Assembly: GCF_014839805.1 (NCBI RefSeq)
Contig: NC_051141.1
Location: 11,416,777 to 11,480,776 of the forward strand
Origin: Manduca sexta
Taxonomy: Eukaryota > Arthropoda > Insecta > Lepidoptera > Sphingidae
Direction: 5' to 3'
Length of the DNA: 64,000 nt
The notes below the pieces were generated by a model. It had not been told where the DNA came from. It did not search any database and saw only the letters and a program-made list of their open reading frames with translations. A program made the position numbers and the translations under genes. Positions 35,691-46,065 of this stretch are shown here, piece after piece. Numbering within the stretch: position 1 is the stretch's first letter; every line of letters starts with the position of its first letter.

Positions 35691-36526
35691 TTTGTCTCAT
35701 TAATACCTATATATTTTATTTTTTTTTCATTTATTTGTAAATCATTGCCAATTTCACTTCTATTTAAAATGTTCCTAACAACAGGAGTAGTTCCACGTGT
35801 TTGGAAATCTGCCTATATATCGCCAGTTCATAAAAGGGGCCTAAAACTGAAATTAAAAACTACAGACCCATATCTAAAATTTGTGTCATTGCTAAAGTGT
35901 TTGAAAGAATTGTGTACGACCAGGTATACCCTGCAATAGCATTATCTCTTAGTCACTTTCAACATGGCTTCATAAGAGAGCGTTCGACAGTTACTAACCT
36001 TATTCTGTTCAATGTTTATTTCACTGAAGCCTTGGATCTTGGGAAACAGGTCGATGTAATTTATACGGATTATAGTAAGGCATTTGATCGAATCGATAAT
36101 CTGATCCTATTACATAAACTTTATGACATCGATATAAGAGGAGACTTACTCAGGTGGTTCTCCTCCTATATCAAAAATAGATCACAGGCGGCAGCAATCA
36201 ATAATTACATTTCTAGTTGGGCGTCGGTGCCTAGTGGTGCCTAGTACCGCAAGGCTCGTTATTAGGTCCGCTATTATTTGTGATCTATATAAACGACATT
36301 GCCTCTTGTCTGGATTCATCAAGTTTTGCAGATGTCATGAAAATTTTTACCACCATATCTTTCCCTGACGACATTCTGCACTCCAGGTTGACTTATGTCG
36401 CCTTGAAGATTATTGTCACAAGAATAAACTTGACCTGTTTGGCCTCGACTACGAACTACACGTTGGAAGGTCAAATCTTACCAAGACATAGTGATGTAAA
36501 GGACCTAGGTGTTATCCAGGACAGTA

Positions 36527-37636
36527 TGTTACGCGCCGCTATCCTAGCCGATGACATCGGGCGTTTCCGGAAGTATTCGTCTGCGGGCGCAGGCTGGCAG
36601 AAGAGAAGATATGTCACGCGGCGACTATTCTATTATTATTATTCTCTGGTTGGACGTTGTCAAAAAAAATGTCTAAAATTGTATTCTGTAATTATTTTTC
36701 TAATATAATGTTTACTGTAAAAAGAACGTTTTAACATTCAGAAGTGGGATTACACAAATGCATAATTTGAAGTTAGATTGAATTCGAATGTGAAGAGAAC
36801 TATCGGAATAAATCTGTGATGAATCATTGAATGCCAAAATTAAAATTACCAGATTTTAGTTACCATGGCAAACGTCTACGTCTGTTGAAGTAAATATGTT
36901 GAGAATGCCTATGGAATTGATGTCTGAACATTACTACGATTCACGACATTCATAACAAAAACTTCGTTATGCCTGCTGCTTGGCTCACTGGAGAGGGTGT
37001 TTTCTTAAAAACTAAATCATTGGAGGCAGGAATGACTGGAGTCATGTGAAGTCAAATCGGTGGCGCAACACTTCAGGCTGACAATGCGAACGTGCGTAAC
37101 TGTTTATTTTATTTAATCTGATCTGTCTGTGGCCGTGAGCCTTTTGATCATATTCTGTCTGCAGCCATGACCATTCTGATCATATTCTGTCTGTAGTCAT
37201 GAGCATTCTGATCATATTCTTTCTATAGCCATGAGCATTCTGATCATATTCTGTCTGTGGTCATGAACCTTCTGATCATATTCTGTCTGTAGCCATGAGC
37301 ATTCTGATTAGTGTTACTAGGTCCTATTTGTTTAAAATCGGGCAACAGTTAAAACAAATCGGGATCCAAGTTGAAGGTCTTTGGTTGCTGGGAATGAAGA
37401 AGAAAAGAAACGGGGTTTAGGATGGCCGATGTTACGCGCCGCTATCCTAGCCGATGACATCGGGCGTTTCCGGAAGTATTCGTCTGCGGGCGCAGGCTGG
37501 CAGAAGAGAAGATATGTCACGCGGCGACTATTCTATTATTATTATTCTCTGGTTGGACGTTGTCAAAAATGTCTAAAATTGTATTCTGTAATTATTTTTC
37601 TAATATAATGTTTACTGTAAAAAGAGCGTTTTAACA
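36527..37636 (+). mobile_element. Young TRIM-like LTR retrotransposon (1110 bp) inserted in the LINE
   Basis: Two direct terminal repeats, 36527-36736 (210 bp) and 37430-37636 (207 bp), begin TGTTA and end TAACA as LTRs do. They differ only by an A-run length (8 versus 5) and one substitution (36725 versus 37625). The element is flanked on both sides by the 4-bp direct duplication 'agta' (36523-36526 and 37637-37640). Removing the element plus one 'agta' puts the interrupted LINE codons back in register. The 693-bp interior has no gag or pol; it carries a 32-bp minisatellite and a purine-rich run 'gaagaagaaaagaaacgggg' shortly before the 3' LTR. The 4-bp duplication fits Ty3/gypsy-type integration. 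A primer binding site could not be assigned with confidence. Confidence 0.88.
37123..37310 (+). repeat. 32-bp minisatellite inside the TRIM element
   Basis: Five full units and one partial unit start with 'ctgtctgt' variants at 37123, 37155, 37187, 37219, 37251 and 37283. Each holds 'catgagcattctgatcatat' or a close variant. There are no spacers, so it is not a CRISPR array. Confidence 0.9.
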
Positions 37637-37956
37637 AGTAAATTGCTTTATGATAAACATGTGGATAGGTACTATTATTAAAAAGGCTTCTCAATCTCTC
37701 GGTTTTATAATGCGGATCTCTCAATCTTTCTCTGAAGCAAAAACATTTAAAATACTTTACTGTACCTATGTAAGGAGTCATCTAGAATATGCATCTCCAT
37801 TATGGAATCCACGCTATTTCAAGTATATTGACCGTATTGAAAACGTTCAAAAGCATTTTATTAAATATCTTTGCTATCACCAAAAGTTCCATATGACTCA
37901 AATAACTATTTAAAATTAAGTAAAAAAATTACTTAGGTACTGCCACTTGTAATTCG

Positions 37957-38456
37957 NNNNNNNNNNNNNNNNNNNNNNNNNNNNNNNNNNNNNNNNNNNN
38001 NNNNNNNNNNNNNNNNNNNNNNNNNNNNNNNNNNNNNNNNNNNNNNNNNNNNNNNNNNNNNNNNNNNNNNNNNNNNNNNNNNNNNNNNNNNNNNNNNNNN
38101 NNNNNNNNNNNNNNNNNNNNNNNNNNNNNNNNNNNNNNNNNNNNNNNNNNNNNNNNNNNNNNNNNNNNNNNNNNNNNNNNNNNNNNNNNNNNNNNNNNNN
38201 NNNNNNNNNNNNNNNNNNNNNNNNNNNNNNNNNNNNNNNNNNNNNNNNNNNNNNNNNNNNNNNNNNNNNNNNNNNNNNNNNNNNNNNNNNNNNNNNNNNN
38301 NNNNNNNNNNNNNNNNNNNNNNNNNNNNNNNNNNNNNNNNNNNNNNNNNNNNNNNNNNNNNNNNNNNNNNNNNNNNNNNNNNNNNNNNNNNNNNNNNNNN
38401 NNNNNNNNNNNNNNNNNNNNNNNNNNNNNNNNNNNNNNNNNNNNNNNNNNNNNNNN
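37957..38456. other. Assembly gap (500 N)
   Basis: Exactly 500 N, a conventional unknown-size gap. Copy 2 of the duplicated block starts at the first base after it. Confidence 1.
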
Positions 38457-39473
38457 TAATTTTTATGCCTAATAATGCAACAAAGAAAAATAAACATAAA
38501 TTAAAATCTGTATTGTTTTACAAACTGACAATTGATTCGAGTGTAAAAAATTATCGATTACTTTGATTAGTATACGGACCGGCGGCTATGGATTAACGTC
38601 AAATCAAAAGCCCGCGCGCATCACAGACTCCGCCCCTCCCCGCCCACTAACCCAGCCCGCTACAAATTGCAGTGGGTCGCTGCTCGATTCCCAGCCTGTG
38701 CATCCACACCATATTAATATAATAATTTTTCTATCGCCAGATGAACTTAATCATGGGATAACCATATTACTATGTATTTAAATACGTCACTATCAAGTAT
38801 TACAAAAGTTTCATAATTCATGGAGAATTTTTAGAAGGAAACAATAAGTAGGTCATGACTTATGGGGCGCAATAATGTTCCAAAAGTTCCGTACACGCAA
38901 TTGGAGATAACGAATACATATTAGAGGATTACTAAAATGTCTCCCCGTGTATAGCAAGAGATGTTTTATCGGAAACACGAAATGAACGAGTTATTATGTT
39001 ATAACAAATAGTTAGATGTTAGATATAGGTATGTGCTAAAGTAGTTCGGGGAAATTAAATTAGGTTATAGGCATAAGTTTGGTAACTGCTCGCAAAAAAG
39101 TATTAATTATTGTACATTCGGCGGATAACATAAACAGTGGTTGCCTTTAGTATAAGAAAGAATTATTCATGTTATTCAACTGTATTATTATTTAACCTTA
39201 TGCTATAAAAAATCATTTTATAAGATCGTATGTATAAGATAGTTGATAAAAATACATGTATTACGCTAATTTTATTACAATGCAGTACATGCCCTAATAA
39301 CAGCATAAAAATGTTATATTGATTACAGTGATAAATCGAGTCCGCGCCGTGGGAGAGGTCGCTGAGACGTAAACTAAAATAAACGTAATATAACCGAAAT
39401 GCAACATGAATTACATTAATTAATCGTTTCAGATGTATAATGTTACTCTAAATAAATTCGTTATTGTACTTAC

Positions 39474-41174
39474 CTTTATGCGTGTTCCCGTGCAATATTC
39501 TCTGTATTTCGCCAGCTTCCGAACCACTTTCAGACTCGAGTAAACAGATTGTCCAGTAGGTAAATGAACAATTGTTCCATTATTCGCCACTCGTAAAGTT
39601 TGTTTCGCACCAACACTTGTAGTCCTCACGGGCGGCCGCGGCGGGCCGCGCGTTTCACTAACTTTAACGTATTGCGGATACTCGTTTGTATTAACTAGCT
39701 TCCTAGACCTATTTGCCTCATTCACTACACTTCCACAAGCATTTGACGTACGATGTTCTTCAAAACTGACCCGTTTGTCATTTCGATCCAATGGGAATGT
39801 GTCCCGGTTGTACATTTTTCTTTCTTGTAGCAAGATCGGCGATGTTGTTCTGATGTTCAGTTTATCCAGTTGTCTATAAACTATTTCGGAATCAACTGGC
39901 GGCCGGTTCTTTATAAATGTGTCAGTGCGCCTTTCTGGAACGCCACGTGCAAACGGTACCGGAGAGTAAACAGGTTGATTCATATAGCTTCTTAAATCCT
40001 TGCCACGCGGTAAACTGCAACTTCTTGGCTCTATCACAACGGAATTAGGCGTACTACAATTGGAAATTGTATAACACACTTTTTGTTTGATAGGATTTCT
40101 CAAAGAGGATTGTCTCAGAAAATATTCATCTTCTTTCTGTTTCATCTCTTTTAATTTCTGCCAGTAAAATGCTTCTACCTTTTGTCTGGTCTTCTCTTTA
40201 TCCATTTCTTCGTATTTCTGAGTTTCTTTAGGTAAAGTCGAAATCGGTGTAGATCTGTAACTATGTATGGGCCTTGGTGATGGAGTCGATTTGATACGAT
40301 TAGTAGTTCTATTAAGAGTTTCTCTTTTCTTCAGCTTCAATCATGTTTTTTCTTACATGTTCGTACGGTGAAACTGTTTTCGGCATATTTGGAATCTTAT
40401 GATTTACCGGCATGGGTGATGTTGGTGCCGAGTAATTGTATGGCTTCGCAACATTCACTTGATTAATAGTATTTTTGCCACCTGGTTTAACTTGATCTTT
40501 ATTGTTGTCAAGGGACAGACTGCGAGCTCTAGTTGGCTGTATAGTTCGTACATCGGCTTCTTTCTTCGGTGATATGAGAAATTTAGTGCTGACTCTTTTA
40601 ATTTCCGCGCCGACAGAAGCTGGATTTCCTTGTGCTTGAGACGCTCTATAAATTTCGATTTCATCTTGTGGTGATATCTTGTCCGTTAATTTTTCTAAAG
40701 AATGATAATATACATCCGGATATTTCGAGCTATTATAAATATGATTTATCGATGGGTGAACCATTTCATTATGCGGCTTTGGTGGCACCTGCGGTCGAGC
40801 TGCGTAATTGATGTAATCTTTTTCTATGTTTTGGGCCTCGAAAGTGTTTGCGATCGTATTTCTCATTTTCACACTCTCAGAAACCAGTGTGCTACTCGAG
40901 GAATGATTACTTGGTATGTTGATATTCAATGTATCATTATCGGTGTGCACGTTCGAAGTAGCTAAATTCTCATATATTCGTTCGCTATCGCCTTGACCAT
41001 ATTTATCGGATCTTATCGCGCGGGATTTTGATATTGATTATTTATTGATACATCATCGACACCCTTAAAGGTCGATTGGGTATCTTTATTGGTTTTCTCC
41101 TTAGATTTGTGTGAGAAAAACAAGGGAAATAGTTTCCGGAAACTACCATTTTTCTTTTTAATGTTATCAGACAT
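39474..41174 (-). CDS. Long coding exon of an unrecognised disordered protein, copy 2 (start present, three small indels)
   Basis: This copy keeps a plausible start: on the minus strand a pyrimidine-rich acceptor (ttttcttgcag, 41199) precedes a 24-nt leader and an ATG at 41174. It encodes MSDNIKKKNGSFRKLF and a basic/hydrophobic N-terminus. The exon ends at a donor AAAG|gtaagt (39474). With three small indels set aside (one G missing at 41022-41024, two bases missing near 40315, one G missing near 39538, each judged against copy 1) the exon would hold about 568 codons and end in phase 1. The composition is low-complexity and rich in Ser, Pro, Arg and Asn, with Pro-rich tracts and one charged helix. 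5' exons lie at higher coordinates and 3' exons at lower ones or in the gap. No family was recognised. The lesions sit in short runs, so base-calling error is possible. Confidence 0.7.
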
Positions 41175-41862
41175 ATTTACCCGCAGTTACTATGTATCCT
41201 GCAAGAAAACGAAACAATGTATTAATGAAAAACGAAATTCAGAAGGATTTATAAGACTTTAAATAGTTACGGTTGTTCTACTAGCATCTTTTAACAATAG
41301 TTTCTAAATTTCTCGACAACCAAACAATGAATTGCTTTTATAACTTTAATATTAAAATTCTATAAGGTTACTTTTAAAGTAAACTATACACAGCTAGTTT
41401 ACTTGAGGTTTATTGAATGTCACATCGGAGTCTGGTTACTGTGGATACCAAGGTCAAGGTATAATGTTCTTACGTAACGGTACGCATACCTATAGCTATC
41501 TACCTTCAAGTAATGTTTCTTCAATATATTAACCATTACTGAGATCGGGTAAGAAGTCTTCTGAACTCTGCGAAGATTACGGTTGCATGTACTTGCCCAC
41601 CTCGCGACCTTCGATATTAGGGGTTTTAGTCGGTAGGACGTTTTATACCGGTGAGTCCGACAGAAATCCGTAAACGGATTTACCCGTGTTTAAAAAAAAG
41701 GAGTATTCTGAACTAAATAACATGATACTTGTTATGTAATTGTTGAAGACGGGGATTTAATTAAAATATGGTATTAAATAAATACTCTTGAAATAACTAT
41801 AACAATATTGTTCGAATTAAAAAAATATATCACTAAGTCCTTTTTTATGAATACTATTATAC

Positions 41863-41910
41863 AAAGTTGAAGAATTTGTTTGTTTGTTTGAACGCGCTAA
41901 TCTCAGAAAC
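41863..41910 (-). repeat. Retroposon family B tail (copy 2 counterpart of 18228)
   Basis: Identical arrangement to copy 1: the tail is interrupted after 'ctcagaaac' by the hAT remnant and resumes at about 42639. Confidence 0.6.
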
Positions 41911-42638
41911 ACATATGTGAATTATTTGAAATATACATGTATTTTAAATACAAATACAAAATGCAAAATACCTATTTTTATTGTACATTTGAAATACTTT
42001 TTTCAAAATTTATTTACTATTTTATTGGACAGTTTATATAAATATTTTGTATTTGTAAGATACAAAATAGTTTTGTTACATTTTTCTTATTTTTCATTCT
42101 TAAATTTCAAAATTTGTTTATTTATGGCCGCACCGATCGTGATCCTTAATATTGTCACCGTTGTCACCAAGAACAATATTATGCCAACATTGCGCGTCAA
42201 AAAAAATTTAGGTCAATGACGATGACTACATTAGATCTGGAAACATTAAAATATTTAAAATATGAAGACAATGCTTTACAATCCTTGAAGGGATGTCCAA
42301 ATGTAAAAAATACTCTTCTTTATATATAATACCTGCTTACCAAGTTCTTTACATGTTGAGCGACTATTTTCATTCGGTGGAATGATTATGAAGCCCCATA
42401 GACTTAACATGACAGATAAACTCTTCGAACAAACACTAGTATCAAAATCAGTCAAATAAGGACAAGGTATTTTATATGGAAAATCTATTTCGAAATGACG
42501 TATTTTGCATTTTATATTTAAATACTTTTATTCAAAACTATTTTGTATTTCTATTTTAAATACTAAAGTAACAACGCATTTGCGTTTTGTATTTAAATAA
42601 GTACTTTACTAAACTATGTTTTATATCTCTGCTCAACT
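41911..42638 (+). mobile_element. Degraded hAT element (copy 2)
   Basis: Counterpart of 18279-19003 with the same frameshift before the [15 protein letters not shown] dimerisation motif. It differs by substitutions such as a Lys-to-Thr change in the MKDKL/MTDKL tail and a small insertion near 42600. The shared defects show that the element was dead before the block was copied or the haplotypes split. Confidence 0.75.
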
Positions 42639-42949
42639 GGAACTACTACTTCGGACTAAAAAATTCCTTTAGTGTTATGAAACCTATTTATCTGGGAAGA
42701 ATATAGGCTACATATCATAATGCCATAGACTAATAGGAGCGGAGCAGAAATGAGAAATGTTGCAATACTTAATCTATATTTGTTTGAACACGCTAATCTC
42801 ACAAACTACTGGTTGGAATTGAAATGTAAAATAATTGGAATGAGATGAGAAGCGTATGTGATTTTTTATTTAATATAAAATCAAAGCTTAGAAGTTTTGA
42901 AAACTATGATTACGACAATAATACACGAGTTAATCTTTTTTATTTATTG

Positions 42950-43256
42950 CTTTGAATGACCAGACGAGCCCACCGTTTATCTGATGGTAAGCGATACGAA
43001 CGCCCATAAGCAGTAGTAACACCATCCAACACCTTGAATTACAAAGTATTGTTTGGTATTACATTGCGCTCGCCATCCTGAGATATGAGATGTTAAGTCT
43101 CGACATGTCTAGTAGTTACACTCGCTACAATGTCCTTCAAAACGAAATACAACCATGACCACACACTGCTGCTTGGCGGCAGAAATAGACATTGCGGTGG
43201 TACCTACCCAGGCGGATTCTCACATATGAGATACATACCACCACCATTAGATACTC
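42950..43256 (+). repeat. Dispersed short repeat family C, fuller copy
   Basis: It extends the 19312-19453 sequence with 'tagttacactcgctacaatg', 'acacactgctgcttggcgg', 'cattgcggtggtacctaccc' and 'ctcacatatgaga', the typical end of this lepidopteran repeat. It shows that copy 1 lost the distal half. Confidence 0.75.
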
Positions 43257-45534
43257 TATAATATATTAAAAAAACTATTTTCAATAATGTTGCAGTTGCT
43301 CATCCGGACACACAGCAATATGTTTTCTTGTTTGAAAAAGAAGAAGGCGTCAGAAATAATAACGCAGGAACCTTTTAGAACTAATTTCGCACCCTACCTT
43401 TCCTCTCCACCTTGTTTTCTCGCGGAAACAATCTGAAAACCCTCACAAATCTATAATTCTAATTTAATAGACTTTATGAAACATCAATAATGACAATTCT
43501 CCTAACTGAACTTAGTTATATCTAGTACTGTATTATAAAAAGGTTCCGATTTATCAATCAATGTTTCACGGCTGGACCTAATACTCAGACGATAGCCTCT
43601 GTGGAGTTATGTTTGTTATGCCGATGTAGGATGTATAATTTTGAAATATTGTGTTAGGGACTGAGCACAATGGTCGCCCGATATTTCCATCTCCCCGGAA
43701 GGTAATGGTAAGAAACTGGTAGCCCCAACCAAAACCCAGTCGCTCCTAAGGTTAGGCAGCAAGGGTAATCACACGTCTCGCGAAAAAAAAAATCTAACTA
43801 CGTACTGGGTACTACTGGTGCTATACTTAAAATAATTCGCAAATCTGCATAGTGTCGATACCTCACAGATGTAATAAAGTAACTACATTTTTACACAGCT
43901 TTAGTATTACTTTTACTATGAGTATCTGTATCTGGTTCAGTCGATAATGATAACGGCAAAGATAAATACTGATAATGAAGTAGCAATTTTAAAGGTGACA
44001 CGCCTTAAACCATGTTGTAATGTGTGGACTGATATAGAGTTATAGTCATAACATACCCACTTACTCATGAGCAAGCATGTAGGCACACATGTACCCGCTA
44101 CTCTGCTTAGTACCTACCTACCGAGACCGGACGAAGTCGGACGAGTGGCTAGTATTATATTATGTAAATTTATAAATAAGGCCAAATTATTGCCAGACAA
44201 AGCAAAACTGAAATACTCCTACGAAGTCTCACATCCAGAAAATTGTAAATCCCAGAAAATTACTATAAACCTATACATGATACTGTCCTAAACATTGGCT
44301 ACAATTTACCCCAGGTGATAAAAGAAGAAACTGTCACTTCATAGTGCCAAACACGCCACTTCTGTACAAAGGTAAACAAAAACGTGATGTCGTTCCATAA
44401 AGTCGAACTAAATACATCACATGACATAAATTTTGCAAACGAAACAACGATCTACAGTGCAATATCTCCACGATATTATTTCTGAGAGATAAAAATGCAT
44501 TGCATACATGCCGCGATGCAACAAACGTATATGTGGTGTATGTCGACTCGAGTACTGTAAAACATTTTCGCGTCCGGTGCCTATGTATTCGTCAGTAAAT
44601 AAATTGGCTCGTGAACTATGCACTCATGAATGTTGCTGCGGACAATACATATATTGCAATCAATTCTTGTACATAAAGTATCTGAAATAACGATGGACGG
44701 TAAGCTTCAGTTTATTACAGATTTCTCATTAATACTTGTTTTTTCTACTTTATATAAAGATTATGCATCAAATAAATAATAACCTGACTAAACGTAAAAG
44801 TAGCACGTAATTGACAACTTTACCATTACAACTGGCATCTTTAATTCCTTCATGTATTTTATCCTACAAATAGCTTTTGCCTTATGATTGAAAAATAGGA
44901 TAAGTGTAAGTTTTTACAGTAAATAAAATAAAATAATAATATAGGCTGTCTTCTCAGGATGTAGATCGGGACAAGTATAGACTCGCTAAGTCTGGGTGAG
45001 CTCAAAATATTGATAGTTCCATGTTTCTTTTTTTCTGTTTCTAAGAAATGTATGTGTGTAAATTTTCTATTTAATATTTCAGTACTAATAGTGAACGTAT
45101 CCGCACTGGCGGAACCATAAAAAAGCTTCCGATTTTAACGAAGCCGACCCCACGAGATAAGGATCTTGTGAGCGCTAGAATGGAGAAAGACATTATAGGG
45201 TGGTTTGATAAACTTTTTGTGGCACGTTCGTTGCGGCCAACGTCATATTTAATAAGCATAATATACTCAAAGAAAAATTGCATTCTCTAATTGAGATAAA
45301 AGCGCGATCTGAAAACGATAACCGAGACGCCAATTTTAATTAAGAAGTAATCTAGCTTCAGCATCGTATCAAAAATGTAAGGATAGAGCATAAAAATATA
45401 TTAGAATTTAATAGGTACGTACCTAATATCTTGCTTACATACTATTATTATTGTTTTGTCACGTACTTACTTCTTCAAGTATAGTACTTAGGTATAATTA
45501 TGGGATTAGTATTTTGGCATTTTTATTAGGCATC
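43257..45534. other. Gene-free stretch in copy 2
   Basis: 43257-43451 is unique to copy 2. From 43452 on it parallels 19944-22011 and holds no supported gene. Confidence 0.5.
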
Positions 45535-46065
45535 GACTCCAAAATTGGTAAAGTTCTTATATAGGTAATGTTAAATCATTTTTTTGATTTTTAGTGGTTT
45601 TTGAAAGAGATAATATAATGATTGTTAAAAAGTTTTAGTTTTTTACTGTTTTGTGTTAGTAAAAATTTATATACATCATAGTTGACATCATTTTAAGATT
45701 TTTCTGATGTATCTCCGAAGTCAATGGTCAAACAATGTAATGTTGACCACAAAGGAAGTACCAGCTTTCAAATAAAAAAGAATCATCGAAATCGGTTCAC
45801 CCAGGCAAAAGTTCTGAGATAAAATATACGTTGAGGACATCATAGTTGGCAACATCATTTTAAGAGTTTTCCGATGTATCGCCGATGTTAAGGGTCCAAC
45901 AACAATGAAATTTATATGAAAGCACACGGAAAACACCAGCTTTCAAATAGAAAAAGAATCATCGAAATCGGTTCACCCAATCAAGAGTTCTGAGGTATCA
46001 AACAAACAAAAAAAACATACAGTCGAATTGAAATCTCCTCCTTTTTGGAAATCGGTAAAAAAAAC
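45535..46065 (+). repeat. LINE 3'-end region with internal duplication (copy 2)
   Basis: Counterpart of 22012-22545 with the same two-unit internal duplication, so that duplication predates the block copy. Confidence 0.65.

Larger units (their letters stand above)
35740..37915 (+). pseudogene. Non-LTR retrotransposon reverse transcriptase (Jockey/CR1-like), 5'-truncated, frameshifted, split by an LTR element
   Basis: Frames add up to the reverse transcriptase order: WKSAYISPVHKRG, then after a frameshift near 35845 NYRPISKICVIAKVFERIVYDQV, FQHGFIRERSTVTNLI, VIYTDYSKAFDRI (catalytic block A with its Asp), SGVPQGSLLGPLLFVIYINDI after another shift near 36240, and a decayed FADVMKIF in place of FADD. 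The thumb motif DVKDLGVIQDS is interrupted at 36523-36526 and resumes at 37637 with the expected KASQSLGFIMRISQSF and LEYASPLWNP. The 5' endonuclease half is absent and the 3' end runs to within about 40 bp of the assembly gap. The Jockey/CR1 group is judged from motif wording only. It is dead: the catalytic FADD is altered and several frames are broken. Confidence 0.85.

Noticed and set aside
37123..37310. Possible CRISPR array
   Set aside because: The 32-bp units are contiguous with no spacers, in a eukaryotic LTR element.
37916..38497. 193-codon open frame across the first gap
   Set aside because: It is made almost entirely of N; no coding information.
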